A stretch of DNA of 12,113 bases from SAR202 cluster bacterium (GTDB taxonomy: Bacteria; Chloroflexota; Dehalococcoidia; Lucifugimonadales; UBA3495): positions 1 through 12,113 of the forward strand of contig VFHF01000195.1 in assembly GCA_009392095.1 (NCBI GenBank). Reading direction: 5' to 3'. The notes under the pieces are model-generated. The model made no database searches, was not told the origin of the DNA, and was given only the letters and a program-made list of their open reading frames with translations. Positions within the stretch are counted from its first letter, which is position 1, and every line of letters starts with the position of its first letter. The position numbers and the translations under genes were made by a program. This document shows positions 1 through 6,303 of the stretch, in pieces.

Positions 1-330
1 GCCGCCCGAGACGTGGGCCGAAACGATCTCAGAAACATCATCTACATCTACGTTGCCGTAGAAAACGCGGTGGCCTCCCGGAAGTTGGACATCTAAAAGA
101 GGTTCAGCAAAACACAGACCCAGACAGCCGACCCGGCTAACCTCAGCGGAGACGCCCTGACTTTCCAGTTCCGTCTCCACCGCGTCTGCTACGGCGAACG
201 CGCCGGCGGCTTCGCCACAAATGGCGGTGCCGATACGGATCCAGGGACGCTCGCCAGCATTGAGCGCTTCCCAACGCTTGGCAGCCTCTTCGCTGATCTC
301 TAAAAAGCTACTTGGAGAACTATCAGGCAT
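1..330 (-). CDS. nuoF: NuoF-like NADH-binding subunit, N-terminal part (runs off left edge)
   Basis: Only the first 110 codons are in the window. They encode the thioredoxin-like ferredoxin domain that precedes the FMN/NADH-binding body in NuoF, HoxF, FdsB and HydB-type proteins. Visible signatures are IRIGTAICGEAAGA (residues 31-44), VGCLGLC (67-73) and the following EPLLDVQLPGG segment. Cysteines are at 38, 69 and 73. Classical domains of this type use four cysteines for a [2Fe-2S] cluster, so one ligand seems to be missing. The ATG at 328-330 overlaps the nuoE stop by 8 nt, which indicates translational coupling. By family knowledge the protein would oxidise NADH (or reduce NAD+) through FMN. 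Whether the module belongs to complex I, a formate dehydrogenase or a hydrogenase-like complex depends on genes beyond the left edge. Confidence 0.85.
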   Translation of the reverse strand, partial: MPDSSPSSFLEISEEAAKRWEALNAGERPWIRIGTAICGEAAGAFAVADAVETELESQGVSAEVSRVGCLGLCFAEPLLDVQLPGGHRVFYGNVDVDDVSEIVSAHVSGG

Positions 331-799
331 GGCCTTCCTGTTCCAAAAGATAAGCGACATTCCGGGCGGCGGACTCTGGGCTCACCCTGCCGGTCAAGTG
401 GTGGTCCATGGACATAACCGGGGCTTGGGAACAAGCCCCAAGACAGGTGTTCATTCTCACAGTGAGGCGTTGGTCTGGAGTGTCGCCTTCATCTTCCATG
501 CCGGCGGCTTCCAGGACGGACTTGAAGACGCCCATCGCGCCTAGCAGATGGCAGGAGGCGCCCCAACAGACTTCGACCACGTGATCGGCAGGGGGTTCAA
601 AACGGAAGTTTGGGTAGAAAGATGCGACGGCCCAGACATCATTGACGGTGGCATTAGAAAAACCAGCCACGAAATCAAGCGCTTCTTTGGGTATGTAACC
701 CAATTCGTCTTCGACCGCGAGCAGAGACGACAGTACAGTAACGGTCGGCTGCGGCTGGCCGTGGACTGCGTCGTGGATCCGCTTTTCTAGCCCACTCAT
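323..799 (-). CDS. nuoE: NuoE-like [2Fe-2S] subunit (24-kDa, thioredoxin-like ferredoxin)
   Basis: The protein has 158 residues, close to the usual length of NuoE. An N-terminal helical part (about 1-65) with LLAVEDELGYIPKEAL leads into the thioredoxin-like ferredoxin domain. The four cluster cysteines are present as CWGASC (C78, C83) and CLGAC (C119, C123), the CxxxxC...CxxxC spacing of this family. NuoE accepts electrons from the FMN of NuoF; homologues FdsG and HydC-type subunits do the same job in formate dehydrogenases and hydrogenases. The ATG (797-799) has AGGAG 8 nt upstream. The stop codon overlaps the start of the nuoF-like gene. A promoter lies at 922-950, leaving a leader of about 115 nt. 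The family call is firm; membership of complex I versus another NAD-linked complex is open. Confidence 0.9.
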   Translation of the reverse strand: MSGLEKRIHDAVHGQPQPTVTVLSSLLAVEDELGYIPKEALDFVAGFSNATVNDVWAVASFYPNFRFEPPADHVVEVCWGASCHLLGAMGVFKSVLEAAGMEDEGDTPDQRLTVRMNTCLGACSQAPVMSMDHHLTGRVSPESAARNVAYLLEQEGHA

Positions 800-882
800 A
801 GGCTGGGCTCCTGATCGATCGGGCTTGGAGCAGGCTTTGCTGAGGACGATTCTACAGTGGACATAGTCACGAATTCATTCAT
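796..882 (-). CDS. Possible 28-codon leader ORF coupled to nuoE
   Basis: An ATG-started frame of 28 codons begins in the nuoE leader. Its TGA overlaps the nuoE ATG in an ATGA arrangement typical of coupled genes. The predicted peptide starts MNEFVTMSTVESSS and is rich in Ser and Pro. No Shine-Dalgarno sequence precedes the ATG at 880-882, and nuoE has its own AGGAG, so the frame may be chance. It has no recognisable family. Confidence 0.2.
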   Translation of the reverse strand: MNEFVTMSTVESSSAKPAPSPIDQEPSL

Positions 883-921
883 GGAAATTCTGTTCGTGAA
901 ATCAGTAACAATCTAAACGCG

Positions 922-950
922 ATACTATCACAGCCCCAAGAGTGATTCAA
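922..950 (-). promoter_or_regulatory. Sigma-70-type promoter for nuoE-nuoF
   Basis: On the minus strand the sequence reads TTGAAT, a 17-nt spacer, then TAGTAT. Both hexamers are close to consensus and the spacing is optimal. Transcription would start near 915 and run left into nuoE with a leader of about 115 nt. The leader contains CACGAA and TTCGTG inverted arms (868-873 and 893-898), which might be an operator or a weak stem. Confidence 0.6.
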
Positions 951-1077
951 CCAGAAATCAGTCTTCAGATGGGTGATTTCGGAGCGAACGAAATAGCTGG
1001 TTCGGAGCCTTCAGTCGAATCGCGATAAGGGCGCAGATGGTGGGCGAGTCGGGCGCCTTGGAAATTCCTCAAAAAGA

Positions 1078-1114
1078 AAAGAGTGCGCCCCGAATTAATC
1101 GGGGCGCACTCTTT
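1078..1114 (-). terminator. Strong intrinsic terminator after the selenoprotein gene
   Basis: A perfect 16-bp inverted repeat (arms 1078-1093 and 1099-1114) encloses a 5-nt loop. The GC-rich core is flanked by A/T-rich ends. On the minus strand it is followed by TTTTCTTTTT-like sequence, so it ends the leftward transcript 31 nt after the selenoprotein stop. Rightward it has little T-tract beyond the stem. Together with 951-1077, where nothing else is recognised, it fills the gene-poor stretch 800-1144. Confidence 0.9.
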
Positions 1115-1144
1115 AGAGTTGCTTTTGTGAACCGTTGAGCCCGG

Positions 1145-1714
1145 TTACTCGGATTTGGCGGCGGCGCTACCCACGAGGATGCGTTCCACTTCTGGGAGCA
1201 GCGTCTCGGCCCGTTCCCGGCATTCCTCATCCGTGAGGCTGGAGAGGGGATGTTCGGCGACGATGTATTCGAAGTCGGGCACGCCCATCATGCGGGTCAT
1301 GGCTTTAGCTGTGTTGTTAAACACGTGGGTGATGATAGATGCGGTCGGCAGACCCAAGCGCTCCATCTCGATTCCGTCGTGCACACTGCACGAGCTGCAG
1401 GAGCCTCAATCGCCGATCCCGGTGATCAGTATGTCTACCTTGTTAATCATGTCCTGAACCACGTCGGGTTTGGTGGGCAGGGATGCCGAATGCTTGTTGA
1501 ACCAGACAATGTCCTTCAGGTCGTACTTCTCTTTAAGCATCTGGCCAAGTTCGTGGAGGACCTTATCCGAGTTGGCCTTGGAGTTTTCCAGCAGGCCCAA
1601 GGTCTTGCCCGCAAGGGTATCGGGGCGGTCGTTCAATTGAAAATCACCGGACGACAACGACGTTCCGGTGGGATTTACTAGTCTCATGTTTCTTACTGTA
1701 ACGGTCTCTGCCAT
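1145..1714 (-). CDS. UGSC-family selenoprotein (in-frame UGA = Sec103)
   Basis: Two open frames, 1409-1714 and 1145-1405, are in the same reading frame and are separated by a single TGA at 1406-1408. Read through as selenocysteine they give a 189-residue protein with the motif GIGD-U-GSCSSCSVHDG around residue 103. This matches the UGSC family: the N-terminal half has the family-style NPTG (15-18), a GKTLGLLENSKANSD segment, and VDILITGIGD just before the Sec. After it come IEMERLGLPTASIITHVF and a short helical C-terminus. U103 and C106 form a UxxC redox pair like that of thioredoxin-fold selenoenzymes. Family members exist with Sec or Cys, and the function is unknown; a redox or reductive C-S/C-X chemistry is only inferred. 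The ATG at 1712-1714 follows GGGAGG with 4 nt to the start. A hairpin fitting a bacterial SECIS lies just downstream of the UGA. A conventional annotator would call it a stop-interrupted gene or two fragments. Confidence 0.88.
1377..1393 (-). promoter_or_regulatory. Bacterial SECIS hairpin in the selenoprotein mRNA
   Basis: In the mRNA, UCGUGCA-GUG-UGCACGA forms a perfect 7-bp stem with a GUG apical loop. The stem begins 12 nt after the UGA, and the loop lies about 19 nt after it. Known bacterial SECIS elements place the apical loop roughly 16-37 nt downstream of the UGA and usually need a G at the first or second loop position; this one has G first. The hairpin lies inside the coding sequence, as bacterial SECIS elements do. 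It is the expected SelB binding site. Confidence 0.75.
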
Positions 1715-1783
1715 GATTCCTCCCAGACTAATTTAGCTTCGGTTCCAGTCGGTATGGATAATAGAGAAGATTGCGCTCTCATA

Positions 1784-1811
1784 ATAATACACCGGAGCCT
1801 CCATTATGCAA
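1784..1811 (-). promoter_or_regulatory. Candidate internal promoter for the selenoprotein gene
   Basis: On the minus strand TTGCAT is followed after 16 nt by TATTAT (a second TATTAT frame gives 19 nt). A start near 1777 would give a leader of about 60 nt. An inverted repeat GAGCCT / AGGCTC (1795-1800 and 1811-1816) overlaps the spacer and the -35 region and could be an operator. This would allow the selenoprotein to be expressed separately from the genes upstream. Confidence 0.4.
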
Positions 1812-1862
1812 GGCTCTAACGGCCTGGGTTAACAGCAGACCATAGAGGCGTAATCAGACCGG

Positions 1863-2906
1863 CTATCCTTTAGGGTTCTCTATCTTGGTGGTCCTGATCT
1901 TGAACCGAGTGGTGTCGATGATGGCGCTGTTCCGGCCGCCGGTGCCGCCGCCCATGAGCACAAGAATATCCTCGGGGTCCTGGGCGCAGCGGCGGATGAT
2001 CTTATCGTCGCCTTCTCGCTCTGGGCCCTGGGCGATGCCCAAGCGAATAAGCTCGCTCTGGGGACGGACTGCGTTCTCCATCATGTAATCCTGGATTCCC
2101 TTGCGGGTCCAGTTGTCGTCTTTCAACGTGATGGCATGCTCCGGGCCAATGACCAAGACCCACTGGGATGGGTACCGGAAAGCCATGGATGCACATTTAA
2201 GGGTATCGGCAATAGCCATCAAGATTGATTCCCCGGTGTGACCGTATGACGCATTCACGGTGATCGGGTTGTAGGCCACAGCCACGGTGACTGTGCTGTC
2301 TTCTTTCTTGAACCCGCGGGCGACATGCAGGGGCTCCCAGGGCGAGTCTTCCTCGTTTTCGGCGAAGCACAGGGTGTACTTGCTGGGGTTGCCCAATGTC
2401 CCTCGGTCCAGAGTGCCCGGCCTGGCATCGAAGCCGTTCATGAAACAGAGTCGGATGGCCCGCCCCAAAACAGCGTTCGCCCGGTTGCCGGGTCCGAGGA
2501 GTCCGTCCTTGTAGTTGGCGCCTATTTGGTCTCTGATGGGTCCATTCAGCACCATCAATATGGCAGGGGAACTAGTTGAAGCCGAAGCCATGTGAACGAA
2601 ATTCTTCTCTTCCTCAAGAGTCTTCAAGGTGGTGGCCAAAACTGGGAAGTACTCCGGCAAGCAGCCAGCCATAACGGCGTTGGCAGCCACATTCTCGGAG
2701 GTAAGAACCCGGTTCCGCATCTCCAATGAGATGATCTCTTCCTCGCCGGTGAGCCCGGCCATCTCCAGCATCTCCCGGACCTTATAGTCCACGGGCGGAA
2801 CAACAGGCAGACCGTCGCTCCAGCCCATCCGATAGCATTCTTCGATGGCCTCGATGGTATCGCTGGCCTCCACTATCTTGGACCGTTCCATGTCATTAGT
2901 TGTCAT
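1863..2906 (-). CDS. Conserved protein of unknown function, neighbour of UGSC selenoprotein
   Basis: The product has 347 residues. I recognise its general style (DGLPVVPP at 31-38, ENVAANAVMAGCLPEYFPVL at 71-90, NGPI at 121-124, RANAVLGRAIRL at 142-153, PLHVARGF at 192-199, GPEHA at 254-258) from bacterial proteins of no assigned function that I associate with UGSC proteins. No classical nucleotide-binding, metal-hydrolase or membrane signature is evident. Cysteines C82, C154 and C180 lie in conserved-looking segments. A glycine-rich LMGGGTGG lies near the C-terminus (317-324). No signal peptide is visible, so it is probably cytoplasmic. The ATG at 2904-2906 has GGAGG 5 nt upstream. It is followed by the selenoprotein gene on the same strand after 148 nt, which suggests that the two proteins work together; that is inference. 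Confidence 0.75.
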   Translation of the reverse strand: MTTNDMERSKIVEASDTIEAIEECYRMGWSDGLPVVPPVDYKVREMLEMAGLTGEEEIISLEMRNRVLTSENVAANAVMAGCLPEYFPVLATTLKTLEEEKNFVHMASASTSSPAILMVLNGPIRDQIGANYKDGLLGPGNRANAVLGRAIRLCFMNGFDARPGTLDRGTLGNPSKYTLCFAENEEDSPWEPLHVARGFKKEDSTVTVAVAYNPITVNASYGHTGESILMAIADTLKCASMAFRYPSQWVLVIGPEHAITLKDDNWTRKGIQDYMMENAVRPQSELIRLGIAQGPEREGDDKIIRRCAQDPEDILVLMGGGTGGRNSAIIDTTRFKIRTTKIENPKG

Positions 2907-2969
2907 TCCGTCCTCCGAAATATGTGGTGTCTGATCGCATGGTTTTAAAAAGAGAAGCGTGCTTTTCCC

Positions 2970-2989
2970 AAAAAGCGGAGTTGCCGCTT
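2970..2989 (-). terminator. Weak terminator/attenuator-like hairpin at end of the dehydrogenase gene
   Basis: On the minus strand AAGCGG and CCGCTT form a 6-bp stem with a 5-nt loop, starting inside the dehydrogenase stop codon and running into TTTTTGGG. The short stem and interrupted T-run suggest partial termination at best, perhaps lowering expression of the two genes downstream. Confidence 0.35.
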
Positions 2990-3881
2990 AGTCGTGCAGC
3001 CGTAATTGGACGCCGGATTTTTCTTCTTGAATCTTGGCCACTGCGTCCGAGTCCTCCGGACCCCAGCCGCGAAACATAGCCTCTACGTGCCGCTGGTCCA
3101 CCAGGTTGGAAAGTTCCATGGGGATCCCGTATTCCCGGCCGAGGTCGGTTGCCAGACGGACGTCTTTCGCCGCCAGCGCCGTGGCAAAGCCGGGTTCGAA
3201 ATTGCCTTTGAAGAGGTACCGGGGGAACTTCTCCAGCAGCCGCTTGGAGCCGCCGGAGCTGTTGTTTATCACGTCGGCCAGGATGCCAAGGTCGACGCCG
3301 GCTTTGACTCCCAAAGTGAGGGCTTCGGCCAAGAGGACTCCGGTGCCCATGCTCATCAAGTTATTGCAGATCTTGCAGACGGAACCGTTGCCGATGTCTC
3401 CGCAGTAGACCACGTGGGTGCCGATAGCCTCCAGGGTTGGCTTGAACCGGTCGTACATGGCTTTATCGCCGCCGACCATCACCGCCAGTGTCCCCGCAGC
3501 GGCGCCATATACGCCTCCGCTAACCGGAGAGTCCAACAGGGTCACCCCCCTGGCGGCGCACTCCCCATGGAGCCGCCGAATCATCGTGGGAGAGTTGGTT
3601 GATAGGTCGAAGAAGACCGATCCTTCACTTGCCCCTTCCAGGATTCCGTTTTCGCCCAGGACCACCGCCTCCACGTCCCTGGGAACGGGGAGGGACGTGA
3701 ACACCGCCTCGTTGCCCTGCACGGCCTCCTTTGGGCTGTCCACCCAGCTTGCGCCCATCTCCAGCAGGTTGGTTGTGGCCTCGCGCCGAAGGTCGTGGAC
3801 GGTTAGTTGATGGCCTGCTTTGATCAGATTGGCGGCCATGGGATTCCCCATGTTGCCGGTCCCGATGAAACCCAACTTCAT
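2988..3881 (-). CDS. NAD(P)-dependent beta-hydroxyacid dehydrogenase (3-hydroxyisobutyrate dehydrogenase family)
   Basis: This is a full-length member (297 residues) of the 3-hydroxyisobutyrate dehydrogenase / tartronate semialdehyde reductase family. The N-terminal Rossmann fold carries GFIGTGNMGNPMAANLIKAG (4-23) with the GxGxxG loop. The substrate-binding signature DSPVSGG is at 117-123. The catalytic lysine segment GSVCKICNN (166-174) supplies K170 and N174, and K239 sits in the ALAAKDVRLA segment. Family enzymes oxidise or reduce a beta-hydroxyacid/semialdehyde pair using NAD(P). D30 at the end of the second strand (VHD) is more typical of NAD than of NADP. The exact substrate is not readable. 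The ATG at 3879-3881 follows AGGAGAG. It sits between a CMD-like gene and the 347-residue protein, in a row of same-strand genes that suggests catabolism of a small organic acid. Confidence 0.88.
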   Translation of the reverse strand: MKLGFIGTGNMGNPMAANLIKAGHQLTVHDLRREATTNLLEMGASWVDSPKEAVQGNEAVFTSLPVPRDVEAVVLGENGILEGASEGSVFFDLSTNSPTMIRRLHGECAARGVTLLDSPVSGGVYGAAAGTLAVMVGGDKAMYDRFKPTLEAIGTHVVYCGDIGNGSVCKICNNLMSMGTGVLLAEALTLGVKAGVDLGILADVINNSSGGSKRLLEKFPRYLFKGNFEPGFATALAAKDVRLATDLGREYGIPMELSNLVDQRHVEAMFRGWGPEDSDAVAKIQEEKSGVQLRLHD

Positions 3882-4548
3882 CGCGTTCTCTCCTACTCAT
3901 ATCAGATGGGCGGCGCTGCGGTTTTTGCGCCGTCATGGGAGGTTGCCCAAGGGGCCTAAGACGGGACTGGCCGTCACCTTTTTGGTCTGGATCGTCGTCC
4001 GAAATCTCATCAGCGGGGTCCGGGCGTTCGGGCGGCGGGGCGGCGGCGTAGGCCGCATCGTCTTCTTTATATTGCACGGTTGCCGGTCCCTCAGCCTGTG
4101 CGTCGTCTGGTGTTAGGCCGTCCGGCGATTCATCAAAGGCCTCTTTGGCCACGCGAAAAGCGTTGACCGCTGCCGGCATGCCGCCGTAGAAGACCATCTG
4201 AGCGATGATCTCCGATATTTCTTCACGGGTGACGCCTATGTGGAGCGCGCCAGAGATGTGCCGCTTGATCATCTGCGGGCTATGGCCCAAAACCACCAAC
4301 GCAGCGATGGTGCAAAGGCTGCGGGTTTTCAAGTCAACGGCCGGCCGGTTGTAGATCTCACCGTAGATAACCGAGTCCACCAGGCGCATTACCTCAGGCG
4401 CCAGTTCGGCCATCGCCGCCGGCGGGACCGGGTTATTGTCCGGGCCGTAGTAACGCTGCCGGAAATCCAAGGCAGCTTGGTCCAGGTCTTTGGCCATCCC
4501 TTGCGGATCGTCGTTTGATTGTTCTTCTGGTCCGTCTTCCGGGCTCAA
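3625..4548 (-). CDS. Carboxymuconolactone decarboxylase-like protein with suspect C-terminal frame
   Basis: The N-terminal 140 residues form a CMD-family domain: RSLCTIAALVVLGHSPQMIK (76-95), HISGALHIGVTREEISEII (97-115) and FYGGMPAAVNA (120-130). It has one cysteine (C79) and no CxxC, so it is not the AhpD peroxidase type. It is more like the decarboxylase/hydrolase-associated subfamily. The start is TTG at 4546-4548 with GGAG 5 nt upstream. As the sequence stands, the frame runs 257 nt into the dehydrogenase gene, and residues after about 190 become a Gly/Arg/Pro-rich shadow of that gene. Removing one base from the AAAAA run at 3979-3983 gives a 204-residue protein ending PVLGPLGNLP with a stop at 3933-3935, 51 nt before the next ATG. 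The natural end is therefore probably about 3933. The acidic tail 141-188 is low complexity. Confidence 0.75.
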   Translation of the reverse strand: MSPEDGPEEQSNDDPQGMAKDLDQAALDFRQRYYGPDNNPVPPAAMAELAPEVMRLVDSVIYGEIYNRPAVDLKTRSLCTIAALVVLGHSPQMIKRHISGALHIGVTREEISEIIAQMVFYGGMPAAVNAFRVAKEAFDESPDGLTPDDAQAEGPATVQYKEDDAAYAAAPPPERPDPADEISDDDPDQKGDGQSRLRPLGQPPMTAQKPQRRPSDMSRRERDEVGFHRDRQHGESHGRQSDQSRPSTNRPRPSARGHNQPAGDGRKLGGQPKGGRAGQRGGVHVPPRSQGRGGGGPGRKRNPGRGK

Positions 4549-4588
4549 AATATCTCCAGTGTGACGGCTGAGATCTGATAGCTGTCAG

Positions 4589-5428
4589 CTACTTAATGAC
4601 CTGCCAGTAACGTTTGCCTTCCAACTGGACCACTTTGCCGATGTGGTCGTCTGGATGGAAATGACCGGCAGCGATCACGATGTCCTCTGATTCAGCCTTG
4701 TCCAGGATCATCATGCGGTTTTTCTGGCTGGCTTCTTTGTCGGTGTCTACTCCAGCGGTCCATTCCGGCCGTTCCACCTGCACTTTGCTGTGCAGCAGGT
4801 CGCCCACCACCATGGCCTTCTCGCCCTGGGAAGTTATATTGAACACCATGTGCCCCGGGGTGTGGCCCGGCGTGGATATGGCCGTGATCTCGTCGTTAAC
4901 CACATGTCCGTCATCGATCAGTTCTAGCAGGCCCATCTTTTCCAACGGTAGGATATTCTCTTCGACCCAGGGAGCGTTGGCGGCGAATTCCGGCTTGGTG
5001 AAATGGTCCCAGTCCAAACGAGGCGCCAGGTAACGGGCGTTGGGAAAGTACGGCTTGGGTTCCGGAGCAGTGTAGTCCACGTTCCAGCCAACGTGGTCTA
5101 TGTGCATGTGGGTGATCACAACAAGGTCAACATCTTCCGGATTAACTCCAGAGATCTTGAGTTGGTTCAGCATGTCTCCGGTGCGGTTGTCCCGGCTGGG
5201 ATGCGGTCCGGGGCCCATGCCGGTGTCTACCATGATCGTTTGGCCCTTGCTGCGCAGGTAAAAATGCCCGTAATACAGTTGTAATTGGCAGTCTTCCAGG
5301 GCGTCGTGGTACGGCTCCCAATCGTGGGTATCGGTGGTAGGAAACATCGCTGAGGGATCTCGCGGCGGCGGGAGCATATCCAGAACGAATGAGATCTCCA
5401 CGTTCCCTACTTTGATGTCGTTAGCCAT
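4589..5428 (-). CDS. MBL-fold metallo-hydrolase (lactonase-like)
   Basis: The product has 279 residues. The metal-binding motif THMHIDH (106-112) gives H107, H109, D111 and H112. Further ligands are H189 in STPGHTPGH, D210 in VVGDLLH, and H256 in AAGHFH. This full set fits the two-metal centre of the metallo-beta-lactamase superfamily. The insertion pattern and length resemble lactonase / AttM- and AiiA-like or related hydrolases, but the substrate cannot be inferred. No signal peptide is visible, so it is likely cytoplasmic. The ATG at 5426-5428 has AAGGAG 6 nt upstream. The following CMD-like gene starts 40 nt after its stop, suggesting cotranscription. A ring-opening hydrolase next to a CMD protein and a hydroxyacid dehydrogenase is a sensible catabolic set. 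Confidence 0.88.
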   Translation of the reverse strand: MANDIKVGNVEISFVLDMLPPPRDPSAMFPTTDTHDWEPYHDALEDCQLQLYYGHFYLRSKGQTIMVDTGMGPGPHPSRDNRTGDMLNQLKISGVNPEDVDLVVITHMHIDHVGWNVDYTAPEPKPYFPNARYLAPRLDWDHFTKPEFAANAPWVEENILPLEKMGLLELIDDGHVVNDEITAISTPGHTPGHMVFNITSQGEKAMVVGDLLHSKVQVERPEWTAGVDTDKEASQKNRMMILDKAESEDIVIAAGHFHPDDHIGKVVQLEGKRYWQVIK

Positions 5429-5528
5429 GAATGCTCCTTAATCTGGTCCGTGTCGGGGTTACGCCCCCATTCTGACCTTCCTCTACTTGGGAAGAAATAA
5501 ATCGCTTCGGTTGATCGAGATTTTCAGC

Positions 5529-6041
5529 TCAGTAAACGAGCATCGAGTGGATATTGTACGCCGACAGGTTTTTCCTGCCTTCCAAAGACGCCAGTTCGAT
5601 AATCACGGCAATCTCGGACACAACTCCGCCCGCCATCTCAACCAGTTTGGCGGATGCCGCGAGCGTTCCGCCGGTTGCCAGCAAATCGTCGATTATCAGG
5701 GTTTTCTGGTCCTTCTTCAGGCCGTCAACGTGAATCTCCAAAGTGTTGGACCCGTACTCCAGTTCGTAGTCCGCGGAGAGCGTGGCAGCGGGGAGTTTGC
5801 CTGGTTTCCGGACTGGCACGATGGCCTTGCCCAATGCGCGGGCCAATGGCGCCCCGAACAGAAACCCGCGGGATTCGACAGGAACTATTGCATCGAAATC
5901 AAAGTCTTTGTAATGCTCCACCAACCGGGAGATCGTATGATTAAACGCCTTGGCATCGCCCAAAAGAGGTGTGATGTCTTTGAACAGAATCCCCGGCTCA
6001 GGGAAATCAAGCACGTCCCTGATGTAATCTTTGAGGTCCAT
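5529..6041 (-). CDS. apt: Adenine phosphoribosyltransferase
   Basis: Apt converts adenine and PRPP to AMP and pyrophosphate in purine salvage. The protein has 170 residues, the usual length. Family hallmarks are FPEPGILFKDITPLL (13-27), VPVESRGFLFGAPLA (53-67), VRKPGKLP (77-84) and the PRPP-binding loop IIDDLLATGGTL (116-127). The C-terminal region is complete. The ATG at 6039-6041 has only a weak ribosome-binding sequence. A promoter at 6167-6195 reads toward it. It is the first gene of the leftward series, with 100 nt to the MBL-fold gene. In that gap I see no clear promoter or terminator, so apt may share a transcript with genes unrelated to purines. Confidence 0.95.
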   Translation of the reverse strand: MDLKDYIRDVLDFPEPGILFKDITPLLGDAKAFNHTISRLVEHYKDFDFDAIVPVESRGFLFGAPLARALGKAIVPVRKPGKLPAATLSADYELEYGSNTLEIHVDGLKKDQKTLIIDDLLATGGTLAASAKLVEMAGGVVSEIAVIIELASLEGRKNLSAYNIHSMLVY

Positions 6042-6166
6042 ATTGCTCGCGATGCCGACATTATCTTAGGCGCACTAGTGGGTCGTTCGGCTTTCGATCT
6101 GAAATTTTGGACAAGGGAATTTGAGCCCCCAACCGTGATAGAACAGGCTGCTGGGCCGTGCCTGGA

Positions 6167-6195
6167 AGTGTAGATTACGGCACTCACCGAGTCAA
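6167..6195 (-). promoter_or_regulatory. Sigma-70-type promoter for apt and the leftward gene series
   Basis: On the minus strand TTGACT is followed by a 17-nt spacer and TACACT. Transcription would begin near 6160, about 120 nt before the apt ATG. It is divergent from the tRNA/tuf promoter, with the two -35 boxes about 60 nt apart. No other gene or structure was recognised in 6042-6253. Confidence 0.55.
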
Positions 6196-6253
6196 GATGA
6201 AGGGGCTGGCTGGCAAGGCCGCCGAAATTCGTCAACCCTGAGCGTGAAATCGA

Positions 6254-6282
6254 TTGACTTTTTCCAGTCAAATTTATATACT
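6254..6282 (+). promoter_or_regulatory. Near-consensus promoter for the tRNA-tuf operon
   Basis: TTGACT (6254-6259), a 17-nt spacer and TATACT (6277-6282) match sigma-70 consensus at five of six bases in each box. A start near 6289 is expected. Such strength suits a tRNA/EF-Tu transcription unit. No second good promoter is visible between here and tRNA-Tyr. Confidence 0.75.
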
Positions 6283-6303
6283 TTTAGGAGATTTCTGGTT
6301 ACG

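Noticed and set aside
1406..1408. In-frame stop as a sign of a pseudogene
   Set aside because: The stop is TGA exactly at the Sec/Cys position of a known selenoprotein motif, the rest of the frame is intact, and a SECIS-like hairpin follows.
2929..2965. Promoter TTGGGA-17-TTAAAA before the 347-residue gene
   Set aside because: The -10 box matches consensus in only three positions, and the T/A-rich sequence is explained by the hairpin T-run.
3006..3602. Plus-strand frame of 198 codons opposite the dehydrogenase
   Set aside because: The minus-strand gene has all family motifs; the opposite frame is a shadow without a ribosome-binding site.
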